In this document: piece by piece, positions 41,888-50,912 of the stretch
Position numbering within the stretch: position 1 is the first letter of the stretch
Layout: the number at the start of each line of letters is the position of its first letter
Source of the DNA: an uncultured Flaviramulus sp.
GTDB lineage: Bacteria > Bacteroidota > Bacteroidia > Flavobacteriales > Flavobacteriaceae
Reading direction: 5' to 3'
Assembly: GCA_947495125.1 (NCBI GenBank)
Contig: CANLXL010000013.1
Span: forward strand, 62,001-126,000
Length of the DNA: 64,000 nucleotides
Translations under genes and position numbers: made by a program
Notes under the pieces: model-generated
Told to the model about the DNA's origin: nothing
Databases searched by the model: none
What the model saw: only the letters and a program-made list of their open reading frames with translations

Positions 41888-43813
41888 ATGAGCATTAAAT
41901 ACATTATCCGTGTCCTTATAATTTTCGCGACACACACACTTTTATCACAGGACCATTTATATTCAAGCCTAACCATTCCGGAGAATCTTAGTCAGCATGC
42001 TAATGCCGTTGTTCGACTTAATGAGGTTACCGTGACCTTAGAATCTTCCAGTGAAATGTCTGTTAGGGAAAAACGAATTATTACCGTGTTGAACAAAGAA
42101 GGAAATGAGAATATTAATGCCTATGTGCATTATGATAAAGGCATAAAAATAAGAGCATTGCAAGTACTGGCCTTCGATGCTTTTGGCGAGGAAATTAAAA
42201 AGGTTAAAAAGAACGATTTTAAAGATGTTAGTGCGGTTAGCGGAGGTACCTTGTATTCAGATTCCAGAGTTAAATATTTGGAATATACACCCATAAAATA
42301 CCCCTATACAATAGAATTTACATATGAAACAGTTTCCGGGAATACCGCCTTTATTCCATCGTTCACGCCCATTGGAGAATATTTTGTAAGCGTAGAAAAC
42401 AGTACATATACTATGAATTATCCTGAAACGATTACGATTAGGAAAAAAGAAAAGAATTTTAATGATGATATATTGAAGAAAGAAGAATCATCAGGTAGAA
42501 TTTTTTATGAAGCTCATAATTTAGAGGCTTTTAAACCTGAAGCTTATAGTCCATCATTTAGGAATATAGTACCAGAAGTTTTGTTAGCTACAAATGAATT
42601 TGTATATGAAGGTGTTCAGGCCAAAGTAGAAGATTGGAATACGATGGGGACTTGGTTTTATAATAACTTGTTAAAAGGAAGAGACCACATTTCAGAAAAA
42701 ACTAAGCAAGAGATTTTAAGATTAGTTGAAGATGTTACTGACCCAATTGAAAAAGCTAAAATTGTTTATAATTTCGTTCAGGAAAACACACGCTATATCA
42801 GTGTTCAGGTTGGTATTGGTGGAATGCAACCAATTGCTGCGATTGATGTTGACAATGTAAAGTATGGAGACTGTAAGGGGTTGACAAACTACACCAAATC
42901 ATTATTAGATTTGGTTGGTGTAAAATCCAATTATACAAGACTATATGCATCTCCTAGAGATCAAATAAGTGTAGATAAAGAGTTTGTTTCGTTTGGAGGG
43001 CAAACTAATCATGTCATTCTCAATATTCCATCAGAAAATGAAGAAAACATTTGGTTGGAATGTACCAGCCAAAAGTTACCATTCGGTTTTATTGGTGATT
43101 TTACCGACGATAGAGATGTTTTAGTTATTACACCTGAAGGCGGGAAGATCGTACATACCAAAAAATATACAACGAAAGAGAATACACAAACTCTTACGGG
43201 ACAATATTCAGTATCAAATGAAGGATCCATTGAAGCTGCTTTCATTGTCGTTTCGAAGGGTATTCAATATGATAATAAATATGGCTTGGCAACTAAACCT
43301 GAAAGAGATTTGGATAAGCATTATAAAGACCGATGGAGTTATATTAACAACATGACTATAGATAAAATGTCTATTGATAATGATAAAGATAATATTGAAT
43401 TTAGGGAAACCTTGAATTTTAAAGCGACCAATTATCCAAAAATTGTAGCTAATAGAATGTTACTAACGGTCAATGCTCTAAATAGAAATACCCATGTACC
43501 CGATCGTTACCGAAACAGAACCTTACCACTTAAAATAAAACGTGGCTTTAAAGATGTCGATGAGGTTGAGATTATACTACCATCAGATTATAAGGTAGAA
43601 TCCTTACCCGGGAAAAAAACCATCGAAAACAAATTCGGTAGTTATACCTCTGAGGTTATCGTTAAAGATGAAAACACATTGATTTATAAAAGAACATTTG
43701 TTATAAACGATGGAGAATTTCCGAAAGAAGGGTATTCCGATTTTAGAAATTTTTATAAGGAAGTAGCTAAACAAGATAATTCAAAAATAGCGCTAATTAA
43801 AAACCAATCTTAA
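41888..43813 (+). CDS. DUF3857 / transglutaminase-like secreted protein, catalytic residues present
   Basis: A 641-residue exported protein with a signal peptide (IRVLIIFATHTLLSQ), an N-terminal DUF3857 beta domain (about 50-210), a central transglutaminase-like domain (about 250-400) and a C-terminal beta region. The papain-like residues are Cys329 (YGDCKGLTN) and His375 (TNHVIL), with Glu391 (WLECT) where Asp is common. These proteins are frequent in Bacteroidota envelopes; substrates are unknown, and peptidase or amidase activity is as likely as cross-linking. It is followed 1 bp later by a paralogue that has lost the Cys and His. Confidence 0.85.
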   Translation: MSIKYIIRVLIIFATHTLLSQDHLYSSLTIPENLSQHANAVVRLNEVTVTLESSSEMSVREKRIITVLNKEGNENINAYVHYDKGIKIRALQVLAFDAFGEEIKKVKKNDFKDVSAVSGGTLYSDSRVKYLEYTPIKYPYTIEFTYETVSGNTAFIPSFTPIGEYFVSVENSTYTMNYPETITIRKKEKNFNDDILKKEESSGRIFYEAHNLEAFKPEAYSPSFRNIVPEVLLATNEFVYEGVQAKVEDWNTMGTWFYNNLLKGRDHISEKTKQEILRLVEDVTDPIEKAKIVYNFVQENTRYISVQVGIGGMQPIAAIDVDNVKYGDCKGLTNYTKSLLDLVGVKSNYTRLYASPRDQISVDKEFVSFGGQTNHVILNIPSENEENIWLECTSQKLPFGFIGDFTDDRDVLVITPEGGKIVHTKKYTTKENTQTLTGQYSVSNEGSIEAAFIVVSKGIQYDNKYGLATKPERDLDKHYKDRWSYINNMTIDKMSIDNDKDNIEFRETLNFKATNYPKIVANRMLLTVNALNRNTHVPDRYRNRTLPLKIKRGFKDVDEVEIILPSDYKVESLPGKKTIENKFGSYTSEVIVKDENTLIYKRTFVINDGEFPKEGYSDFRNFYKEVAKQDNSKIALIKNQS

Positions 43814-43814
43814 A

Positions 43815-45836
43815 ATGAAAAGCATAATTGTAATCATTGTTTTATTATTCACTTGTCAAATAGTACTGTCTCAGGATTATGGCTTTGGAAAAGTATCTAA
43901 GGAAGAATTAGAGGAAAAATTCAATCCCATGGATTCTTCGGCCAATGCTGCCTATTTATATAAGGAGAGGAAAACCTATTTTCAATATTTGGAAGGTGAA
44001 GGTTTTATGTTGTTTACTGATATACATGAACGCATAAAAATTTATAATCAAGAAGGATTTCATTATGCCACAAAATCGATTAATCTCTATAAAAGTAATT
44101 CGACTCTTGAAACGGTAAGTAACCTTAAAGCATACACTTATAACCTGATTGATGGAAAAATAGAAGAAACTAAGCTTAAAAAGGATGGTATTTTTAAAAC
44201 AGAAAAGAATAAATTTATTAACGAGACGAAACTTACTATGCCAAATATAAAGGAAGGTTGTGTGGTCGAACTAAGGTATAAAGTCAAGTCTCCTTTTTAT
44301 CAAAATGTTGATGAGTTTATTTTTCAACATGAGATTCCTGTAAAAAAATTGAAAGCAAGGTTTGAAGCTCCTGAGTATTTTGTCTTTAAACTAAATGTGA
44401 AAGGGTTTTTATCGATCGCTCCAAAAAAAGAGAGTAAAAATGACAAAATAGTGTTTACCCATAAATCGAGGAGGGGTGGAGATGGTTCTGGAAGTGCCAC
44501 AACAAAAACCACATATAGTTCGTCAAATTTAACATTCGTAAAATATATTTCATCTTATAATGTAGATAATATCCCGGCATTAAAGGAAGAACCTTATGTC
44601 AATAATATTAATAACTATAGAGCATCAGCTAAATACGAATTGTCTTATGTGAAATACCCTCAAGAACCAATTAAATACTATACAACCACTTGGGAAGATG
44701 TGGTTAAAACCATATATGAAGACTCCAGATTTGGAGCAGAATTAAACAAAAGCGGCTATTATGGGAAAGATATAGATGCACTTATTGGCACAATTTCGGA
44801 CCCTGTTGGAAGAATTGGACTGATTTACGATTTTGTAAAGTCCAAGGTTAAATGGAATAGTTATACCGGTAAGTACACAGACGGTGGTGTAAGAAAAGCA
44901 TATAAAGAACAGGTTGGAAACGTTGCCGAAATAAACTTAATGCTTACTTCAATGCTGAGATATGCAGGTTTAGATGCGAATCCGGTTTTAGTAAGTACAA
45001 GACGTAATGGCATACCCCTATTTCCAACCAGAGAAGGCTACAATTATGTTATTTCTTCGGTACAACTACCCCAAGGAGTCATTTTACTGGATGCGACCAA
45101 TAAATATGGAGCTCCTAATATTTTACCCTCCAGAACCTTAAATTGGGAAGGAAGAATTATTAGAAAAGACGGGAGTTCTTCACTCATTAATTTGTATCCT
45201 AAAAAGAAGTCGACGAGTTCAGTTTCAGTAATGGTCTCTTTAAATGAAAATGGTGATATAGAAGGCGGAATTAGAACGGTTAAAACAGACCATAAAGCGA
45301 TGCAGTATAGAGTGTCTTATTTGGAAACAAACAAAGATCAGTTCTTAGAAGATTTGGAAAACGACTATGAAGGTTTAGAGATTTCCGAATTTAATGTAAA
45401 AAACGCAGAAGATCTATCCAAACCAATTCTGGAGTCGTACAAATTTGTAAAAGAAAGCCAGGCCGATGTTATTGGAGATAAAATATATTTCTCACCGCTG
45501 TTCTTTTTAAGGTCTAAAGAAAACCCGTTTAAACTTGAAAAAAGGGAATTCCCCGTGGATTTTGGTTATCCCTCAAAAAGCACTTCTAGAATAGTTGTAA
45601 ATTTGCCTGAAGGATTTAAAATTGAATCCTTACCGGAATCATCGGCAGTGGCTTTACCGGATAATTTGGGTGTGTTTAAATTTAATATTTCAGGATCGGG
45701 GTCTAAGATCCAATTAATTTTGGATGCAGAAATCAACGTGCCAATTGTATCACCGGTTTATTATGATACTTTAAAAGAATTCTTTAAGCAAATGGTAGCA
45801 AAGGAAAACGAGCAAATAGTTTTAACTAAAGTTTAG
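43815..45836 (+). CDS. DUF3857 / transglutaminase-like secreted protein, catalytic Cys and His missing
   Basis: Paralogue of the preceding gene, 673 residues, with a signal peptide ending LSQ and the same domain order. Aligning by motif, the Cys position is Val370 (VGNVAEIN instead of GDCKGLTN) and the His position is Tyr411 (YNYVIS instead of NHVIL), while LLDATN keeps the acidic residue. It is thus probably a pseudoenzyme that binds rather than cleaves, possibly a partner of the first protein. The two genes are 1 bp apart and must be made together. Confidence 0.83.
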   Translation: MKSIIVIIVLLFTCQIVLSQDYGFGKVSKEELEEKFNPMDSSANAAYLYKERKTYFQYLEGEGFMLFTDIHERIKIYNQEGFHYATKSINLYKSNSTLETVSNLKAYTYNLIDGKIEETKLKKDGIFKTEKNKFINETKLTMPNIKEGCVVELRYKVKSPFYQNVDEFIFQHEIPVKKLKARFEAPEYFVFKLNVKGFLSIAPKKESKNDKIVFTHKSRRGGDGSGSATTKTTYSSSNLTFVKYISSYNVDNIPALKEEPYVNNINNYRASAKYELSYVKYPQEPIKYYTTTWEDVVKTIYEDSRFGAELNKSGYYGKDIDALIGTISDPVGRIGLIYDFVKSKVKWNSYTGKYTDGGVRKAYKEQVGNVAEINLMLTSMLRYAGLDANPVLVSTRRNGIPLFPTREGYNYVISSVQLPQGVILLDATNKYGAPNILPSRTLNWEGRIIRKDGSSSLINLYPKKKSTSSVSVMVSLNENGDIEGGIRTVKTDHKAMQYRVSYLETNKDQFLEDLENDYEGLEISEFNVKNAEDLSKPILESYKFVKESQADVIGDKIYFSPLFFLRSKENPFKLEKREFPVDFGYPSKSTSRIVVNLPEGFKIESLPESSAVALPDNLGVFKFNISGSGSKIQLILDAEINVPIVSPVYYDTLKEFFKQMVAKENEQIVLTKV

Positions 45837-45841
45837 GTATA

Positions 45842-46168
45842 GTGGATATCAAAAATGCACAAAAAATAGTTGATAGTTGGATTAACGAACATGGTGTTCG
45901 CTATTTTAATGAGCTTACTAATATGGCACAGCTCACAGAAGAAGTCGGTGAGGTGGCACGAATTATAGCAAGACGTTATGGTGAGCAAAGTGAAAAGGAA
46001 AGTGATAAACATAAAGATTTAGGTGAAGAATTGGCCGATGTGCTATTTGTGGTAATATGTCTGGCAAACCAAACCGGAGTTGATTTGCAAAACGCCTTCG
46101 ATAAAAGAATGGACAAGAAAGCAAAACGAGACCACGATAGACACCATAATAACGAAAAATTAAAGTAA
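45842..46168 (+). CDS. MazG-like nucleotide pyrophosphohydrolase
   Basis: Predicted NTP pyrophosphatase of 108 residues, all-alpha. The MazG motif EEVGEVARIIARRYG (about residues 32-46) with DLGEELADVLFVVICLAN (about 59-76) gives the ExxE...ExxD metal site. The start is a GTG at 45842, 5 bp after the DUF3857 stop; no ATG precedes the conserved helix. Likely a house-cleaning enzyme; exact substrate unknown. Confidence 0.88.
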   Translation: MDIKNAQKIVDSWINEHGVRYFNELTNMAQLTEEVGEVARIIARRYGEQSEKESDKHKDLGEELADVLFVVICLANQTGVDLQNAFDKRMDKKAKRDHDRHHNNEKLK

Positions 46169-46173
46169 ATTTG
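46166..46173 (+). promoter_or_regulatory. Candidate -7 promoter box for aroA
   Basis: TAAATTTG, a perfect TAnnTTTG match, overlaps the mazG-like stop and lies 29 nt before the aroA ATG. It would give aroA its own transcript with a short 5' leader. Confidence 0.4.
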
Positions 46174-46202
46174 CAAGCTTTAAGAAGCAAGACATTTTTA
46201 CC

Positions 46203-47429
46203 ATGAATATTACCCTTCACAAATCAGAAATTGTAAACCTTAAATCTAAAATTACCATAACAGGGTCCAAAAGTGAATCTAATAGATTACTATTGTTGAA
46301 AGCACTGTATCCTGGATTGAGTTTGGAAAATGTATCAAATTCAGACGATAGTCATTTAATGAACAAGGCTTTGAGTTCTACTTCTGAAACCGTAGACATC
46401 AATCATGCAGGAACAGCTATGCGTTTTTTAACGGCCTTTTTTGCGGTGCAGGAAGGTAGAGAAGTTACACTTACCGGATCGAAAAGGATGAAAGAGCGTC
46501 CCATTAAAATTTTGGTTGATGCGCTTCAAGATTTGGGAGCAGATATTCGTTATATCGAAAATGCGGGTTTTCCACCTATAAAAATAAAAGGTAAAAAATT
46601 AACTCGAAGTAAAGTAACGCTAAAAGCCAATGTGAGCAGTCAATACATTTCGGCATTACTCCTAATAGCCTCAAAACTGGAAAATGGTTTAGAACTAACT
46701 TTAGAGGGTGAAATTACATCTGTACCCTATATAAAAATGACATTAAGCTTATTAGATGAAATCGGGGTGAATTCTTCTTTTATAGGCAATACAATAACGG
46801 TAAAACCAAAAACAGATAGCCTTAAACCAAAAACTTTGACCGTAGAATCCGATTGGTCGTCTGCATCTTATTATTTTAGTATAGCTGCCGTAAGTGCAAT
46901 TGGTACGGAAATAACAATATCTTCATATAAAGAGAATTCGTTACAGGGAGATTCGGTACTCGTAAACATATATAAAGAGTTTGGCATTGAAGCAACGTTC
47001 GCAAATAATTCAATAAGTTTAAAAAAGGTTTCTGAAAATACTGCGTCGAAATCTTTCAATTTGGTTCATGCTCCGGATATTGCTCAAACCATTGCGGTAA
47101 CTTGTTTTGCATTAGGTATTTCATGTGAACTTACAGGATTGCATACCCTTAAGATTAAAGAAACAGATCGCTTAGTAGCCTTGAAGACAGAAATCGAAAA
47201 ACTGGATGGGCAAGTAGATATCACTAACGATTCACTGTATTTGCATCCTTCCGAATCGATTAAAGATATGGTCTCAATTGGTACCTATCATGACCATAGG
47301 ATGGCCATGGCCTTTGCACCATTAGCATTAAAAACATCACTTATTATAGAAGATGCGGCTGTAGTTTCAAAATCGTATCCAACCTTTTGGGACGATTTAA
47401 AAACCCTCGGATTTAGAATATCTGAATAA
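46203..47429 (+). CDS. aroA: 3-phosphoshikimate 1-carboxyvinyltransferase (EPSP synthase)
   Basis: Shikimate pathway enzyme joining PEP to shikimate 3-phosphate, 408 residues. Seen are TGSKSESNRLLLLKAL (phosphate/PEP site), NHAGTAMRFLTA near residue 63, TGSKRMKERPI near 91, and the C-terminal half with KIKETDRLVALKTE near 317 and HDHRMAMAFAP near 363. It lies apart from the attenuated aromatic operon, so this step is probably regulated separately. Confidence 0.95.
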   Translation: MNITLHKSEIVNLKSKITITGSKSESNRLLLLKALYPGLSLENVSNSDDSHLMNKALSSTSETVDINHAGTAMRFLTAFFAVQEGREVTLTGSKRMKERPIKILVDALQDLGADIRYIENAGFPPIKIKGKKLTRSKVTLKANVSSQYISALLLIASKLENGLELTLEGEITSVPYIKMTLSLLDEIGVNSSFIGNTITVKPKTDSLKPKTLTVESDWSSASYYFSIAAVSAIGTEITISSYKENSLQGDSVLVNIYKEFGIEATFANNSISLKKVSENTASKSFNLVHAPDIAQTIAVTCFALGISCELTGLHTLKIKETDRLVALKTEIEKLDGQVDITNDSLYLHPSESIKDMVSIGTYHDHRMAMAFAPLALKTSLIIEDAAVVSKSYPTFWDDLKTLGFRISE

Positions 47430-47468
47430 TAATCACTTAAATACTTGACAAGGCCTATTTGCAGATTG

Positions 47469-47476
47469 TATATTTG
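47469..47476 (+). promoter_or_regulatory. -7 promoter box for queA
   Basis: TATATTTG, a perfect TAnnTTTG match 32 nt before the ATG at 47509. A TTG at 47445-47447 lies 21 nt upstream and could be the -33 element. Confidence 0.55.
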
Positions 47477-47508
47477 CAGCTTTCTTAAAAATACTTAAAT
47501 TTTAATAA

Positions 47509-48558
47509 ATGAAATTATCACACTTTGGGTTCAATTTACCAGAAGAATTATTAGCAGAGTATCCTGCGGAAAATAGAGATGAATCTCGTTTAATGGTTTT
47601 GAACAGAAAAGAACAAACTATTGAGCATAAAATGTTTAAAGATCTTATCGAGTATTTCGATGAAGATGATGTTATGATTCTTAATGATACTAAAGTGTTT
47701 CCAGCCAGACTTTATGGTAATAAAGAAAAAACAGGAGCTAGAATAGAAGTTTTTCTATTAAGAGAATTAAACGAAGAACAGCGTCTTTGGGATGTTCTGG
47801 TAGATCCTGCTCGTAAAATAAGAATTGGTAATAAATTATATTTTGGAGATGATGATAACCTTGTGGCCGAGGTTATAGATAATACAACATCCAGAGGACG
47901 TACATTACGCTTTTTATATGATGGATCTTACACCGAGTTTAGAAATAAATTAAACGAATTAGGAGAAACACCACTCCCAAAATATATCAAAAGAGAGGTA
48001 GAACCGGAAGACGAAGAGCGCTACCAAACGATTTTTGCCGAAAATGAAGGTGCTGTAGCTGCGCCAACTGCAGGGCTACATTTTTCAAGGCATTTATTAA
48101 AACGCTTGGAAATTAAAGGCGTTAATTTCGCCAAGGTAACTTTACATGTTGGTTTAGGAACGTTTAATCCGGTTGAGGTTGAAGATCTTTCTAAGCATAA
48201 AATGGATAGTGAAGAGTTGCGAATTGATGAAAAAGCGGTGCAAATTGTGAATACGGGAATCAATAATAAAAAACGTGTTTGTGCCGTGGGTACAACTGCA
48301 ATGCGAGCTATCGAAAGCGCTGTGTCTTCAAATGGCATGCTAAATGAAATTGATGGTTGGACGAATAAGTTTATTTTCCCCCCATACGACTTTAGTATTG
48401 CGAACTGTATGATAACTAACTTTCATACCCCAAAATCAACCTTATTGATGATGGCTTCAGCATTTGCCGGGCATGACTTTATAATTCGTGCTTACGAAGA
48501 GGCCGTTAAAGAAAAGTATAAGTTTTATAGCTACGGTGATGCCATGTTAATTATATAA
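47509..48558 (+). CDS. queA: S-adenosylmethionine:tRNA ribosyltransferase-isomerase QueA
   Basis: Transfers the ribosyl part of SAM to preQ1 in tRNA to form epoxyqueuosine. The 349 residues match the family: [21 protein letters not shown] at the N-terminus, [12 protein letters not shown] near 62, [13 protein letters not shown] near 182 and [11 protein letters not shown] near 213. It is monocistronic, with its own promoter box and a clear terminator. Confidence 0.96.
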   Translation: MKLSHFGFNLPEELLAEYPAENRDESRLMVLNRKEQTIEHKMFKDLIEYFDEDDVMILNDTKVFPARLYGNKEKTGARIEVFLLRELNEEQRLWDVLVDPARKIRIGNKLYFGDDDNLVAEVIDNTTSRGRTLRFLYDGSYTEFRNKLNELGETPLPKYIKREVEPEDEERYQTIFAENEGAVAAPTAGLHFSRHLLKRLEIKGVNFAKVTLHVGLGTFNPVEVEDLSKHKMDSEELRIDEKAVQIVNTGINNKKRVCAVGTTAMRAIESAVSSNGMLNEIDGWTNKFIFPPYDFSIANCMITNFHTPKSTLLMMASAFAGHDFIIRAYEEAVKEKYKFYSYGDAMLII

Positions 48559-48566
48559 GAACGTAT

Positions 48567-48592
48567 AAGCCTTGTTTTAACAAGGCTTTTTT
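48567..48592 (+). terminator. Intrinsic terminator of queA
   Basis: GCCTTG (48569-48574) and CAAGGC (48581-48586) with a 6-nt loop, extended by A-T pairs and followed by T6, 10 nt after the queA stop. Confidence 0.85.
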
Positions 48593-48651
48593 AATGTATT
48601 CTTTAAACGAGAGTGGTTTCGTTCCTGAAGCATTAACCCATAAACTTTATT

Positions 48652-48659
48652 TATTTTTG
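48652..48659 (+). promoter_or_regulatory. Candidate -7 box 8 nt before the rlmN start
   Basis: TATTTTTG ends 8 nt before the ATG at 48668, the same distance as at rsgA and the polyprenyl synthase gene. No -33 element is seen. If used, the transcript would be nearly leaderless. Confidence 0.4.
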
Positions 48660-48667
48660 CATTATCC

Positions 48668-49708
48668 ATGGCATCCAAAAAAAAAGACATTCGTGCGTTA
48701 ACCAAAGAACAACTTAGAGATTTCTTTGTCAATGAAGGCGAGAAAGCTTTTCGAGGCAATCAGGTTTACGAATGGCTTTGGCAGAAATCTGCGCATAGTT
48801 TTGAGGATATGACCAATATTTCGAAAGAAACCCGGCAGATGCTTGAAGATAATTTCGTGATTAATCACATAAGAGTGGATACCATACAGCGCAGTAGTGA
48901 CGGTACGATCAAAAACGCTGTGCGATTGCATGATGGTTTGATTGTAGAATCGGTGCTTATTCCAACAGCAACCCGAACTACAGCCTGTGTGTCAAGTCAG
49001 GTTGGCTGTAGTTTAGACTGCAAGTTCTGTGCGACGGCAAGGTTAAAGCGTATGCGTAATTTGAATCCCGATGAAATTTACGATCAGGTGGTTGCCATCG
49101 ATAATGAAAGCAGGTTATATCATAACCGTCCATTAAGTAATATTGTATTTATGGGTATGGGAGAACCTCTTATGAACTACAATAACGTTATTAAAGCCAT
49201 CGATAAAATAACATCCGATGAAGGTTTAGGGATGTCTCCAAAGCGAATCACTGTCTCCACATCGGGGGTTCCAAAAATGATAAAAAAAATGGCCGATGAC
49301 GGCGTTAAATTTAATTTAGCTGTGTCGTTACATTCAGCTATTGATGATGTTCGTACACAGATCATGCCTTTTAACGAAACCTTTCCCTTAAAAGATTTAC
49401 GCGACGCTTTGGAATACTGGTACACCAAGACGAAACGCAAGATTAGTTATGAATATGTCGTTTGGAAGGGTATAAACGATACGCAAAAAGATATCGATGC
49501 TTTTGTTACGTTTTGTAAATATGTGCCATGTAAAGTCAATATTATTGAGTACAATCCTATAGATGATGGCGCATTTCAGCAAGCAACGAACGAGGCCCTG
49601 GAGAACTACATCAATACCTTAGAAAAAAATAGAATAGTCGTTAATGTTCGTCGTAGTAGAGGTAAAGATATCGATGCTGCATGCGGACAACTAGCAAATA
49701 AGAAATAA
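48668..49708 (+). CDS. rlmN: 23S rRNA (adenine-2503-C2)-methyltransferase RlmN
   Basis: Radical SAM methylase for A2503 of 23S rRNA, and of tRNA in some species, 346 residues. The radical SAM cluster motif is CSLDCKFC (about 117-124). The two methyl-transfer cysteines are present as TTACVSSQ (about 108) and the C-terminal DAACGQL (about 339). GMGEPLMNY near 160 is the SAM-binding GGE-like loop. Length and all catalytic residues are normal. Confidence 0.95.
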   Translation: MASKKKDIRALTKEQLRDFFVNEGEKAFRGNQVYEWLWQKSAHSFEDMTNISKETRQMLEDNFVINHIRVDTIQRSSDGTIKNAVRLHDGLIVESVLIPTATRTTACVSSQVGCSLDCKFCATARLKRMRNLNPDEIYDQVVAIDNESRLYHNRPLSNIVFMGMGEPLMNYNNVIKAIDKITSDEGLGMSPKRITVSTSGVPKMIKKMADDGVKFNLAVSLHSAIDDVRTQIMPFNETFPLKDLRDALEYWYTKTKRKISYEYVVWKGINDTQKDIDAFVTFCKYVPCKVNIIEYNPIDDGAFQQATNEALENYINTLEKNRIVVNVRRSRGKDIDAACGQLANKK

Positions 49709-49718
49709 GTTTAATTTG

Positions 49719-49797
49719 TCATTCCCGCTTTCATTGCAATCTCCTCAATATATCGGCTATAATTTCATCTGAAATAGTATATTTGAAACGGGAATGA
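49719..49797 (+). repeat. 9-bp inverted repeat spanning the polyprenyl synthase start codon
   Basis: TCATTCCCG (49719-49727) is the exact complement of CGGGAATGA (49789-49797), which contains the ATG at 49794. On a transcript beginning upstream, the pairing could hide the start codon. It also resembles the widespread 'TCATTCCCGC' intergenic repeats. Confidence 0.45.
49778..49785 (+). promoter_or_regulatory. Candidate -7 box 8 nt before the polyprenyl synthase start
   Basis: TATATTTG matches TAnnTTTG and ends 8 nt before the ATG at 49794. No -33 element is apparent. Confidence 0.4.
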
Positions 49798-50771
49798 AAA
49801 TAGTAGAACAAATAAAACAACCCATTGCTTACGAGATGGATCTTTTCGAACAAAAGTTCCAACTTTCCATGTCGAGTAAAGTGGCTCTTTTAAATAGGAT
49901 TACGCATTATATTGTTAATCGGAAAGGAAAACAAATGCGCCCGATGTTTGTGTTTTTGGTTTCTAAAATGGTTTCTAATGGTGAAGTGAGCGAACGTACC
50001 TATAGAGGCGCTTCGGTTATTGAACTTATTCATACGGCGACTTTGGTTCACGATGATGTCGTTGATGATAGTAATCGTCGACGCGGGTTTTTTTCAGTTA
50101 ATGCACTTTGGAAAAATAAAATTGCTGTGTTAATTGGAGATTATTTACTCTCTAAAGGCTTGTTGCTCTCTATTGATAATAATGATTTTGATTTACTTAA
50201 AATTATATCTATAGCGGTTCGTGAAATGAGTGAAGGGGAGCTGTTGCAGATTGAAAAAGCCAGAAAACTTGATATTACCGAAGATGTATATTACGAAATT
50301 ATTCGGCAGAAAACAGCAACCTTAATTGCGGCGTGTTGTAGCTTAGGCGCGGCATCAGTTAAGCCGGAATCACAAGATGTGGAAACCATGCGCAAGTTTG
50401 GAGAACTTATAGGCATGGCATTTCAAATTAAGGATGATTTATTCGATTATGGTGATGCGCAAATAGGAAAACCAACGGGCATAGATATTAAAGAACAAAA
50501 AATGACCTTGCCTTTAATTCACGTATTGAATCACGCGTCCAAAAAAGATAAAAGATGGTTGATTAATTCTATTAAAAAACATAATAAAGACGCTAAACGT
50601 GTTAAGGAGGTAATTGCCTTTGTAAAACAAAATGGTGGTTTAGATTATGCTATTAATAAAATGAAAGAATTTCAATCCGAAGCCCTTAAAATACTGGAAG
50701 CTTACCCCGAGTCAGATAATAGAAGTTCGCTTGAACTTATGGTGAATTATGTGATTGATAGAAAAAAATAA
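49794..50771 (+). CDS. Polyprenyl diphosphate synthase (octaprenyl-type)
   Basis: Trans-isoprenyl diphosphate synthase of 325 residues, making the long isoprenoid chain for menaquinone. First Asp-rich motif LVHDDVVDDSNRRRG near residue 81, second QIKDDLFDYGD near 210, and the substrate Lys/Arg in RKGKQMRPMFVF near 45. Family members in Bacteroidota are usually called IspB/octaprenyl synthase; the chain length cannot be read from sequence. Confidence 0.92.
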   Translation: MKIVEQIKQPIAYEMDLFEQKFQLSMSSKVALLNRITHYIVNRKGKQMRPMFVFLVSKMVSNGEVSERTYRGASVIELIHTATLVHDDVVDDSNRRRGFFSVNALWKNKIAVLIGDYLLSKGLLLSIDNNDFDLLKIISIAVREMSEGELLQIEKARKLDITEDVYYEIIRQKTATLIAACCSLGAASVKPESQDVETMRKFGELIGMAFQIKDDLFDYGDAQIGKPTGIDIKEQKMTLPLIHVLNHASKKDKRWLINSIKKHNKDAKRVKEVIAFVKQNGGLDYAINKMKEFQSEALKILEAYPESDNRSSLELMVNYVIDRKK

Positions 50772-50866
50772 CATCAGTATTATTTTTCTAAACGACGGAA
50801 AGACTCCGTTTATAGTACGTTAATTTTTGCTTCTTTTCGAATTATACTAAAAAAAAATAAATCTTA

Positions 50867-50893
50867 GGCAACCTTTAGCACAGAATTTGCGTC
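50867..50893 (+). promoter_or_regulatory. Candidate ECF-type promoter for the sigma factor operon
   Basis: GGCAACCTTT (50867-50876) contains the AAC core of ECF -35 elements, and CGTC (50890-50893) matches a typical ECF -10. The sigma gene starts at 50913. This points to autoregulation by the encoded ECF sigma factor and does not resemble the housekeeping TAnnTTTG promoters. Confidence 0.5.
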
Positions 50894-50912
50894 TTTGTAA
50901 ATAGAAGGCAAT

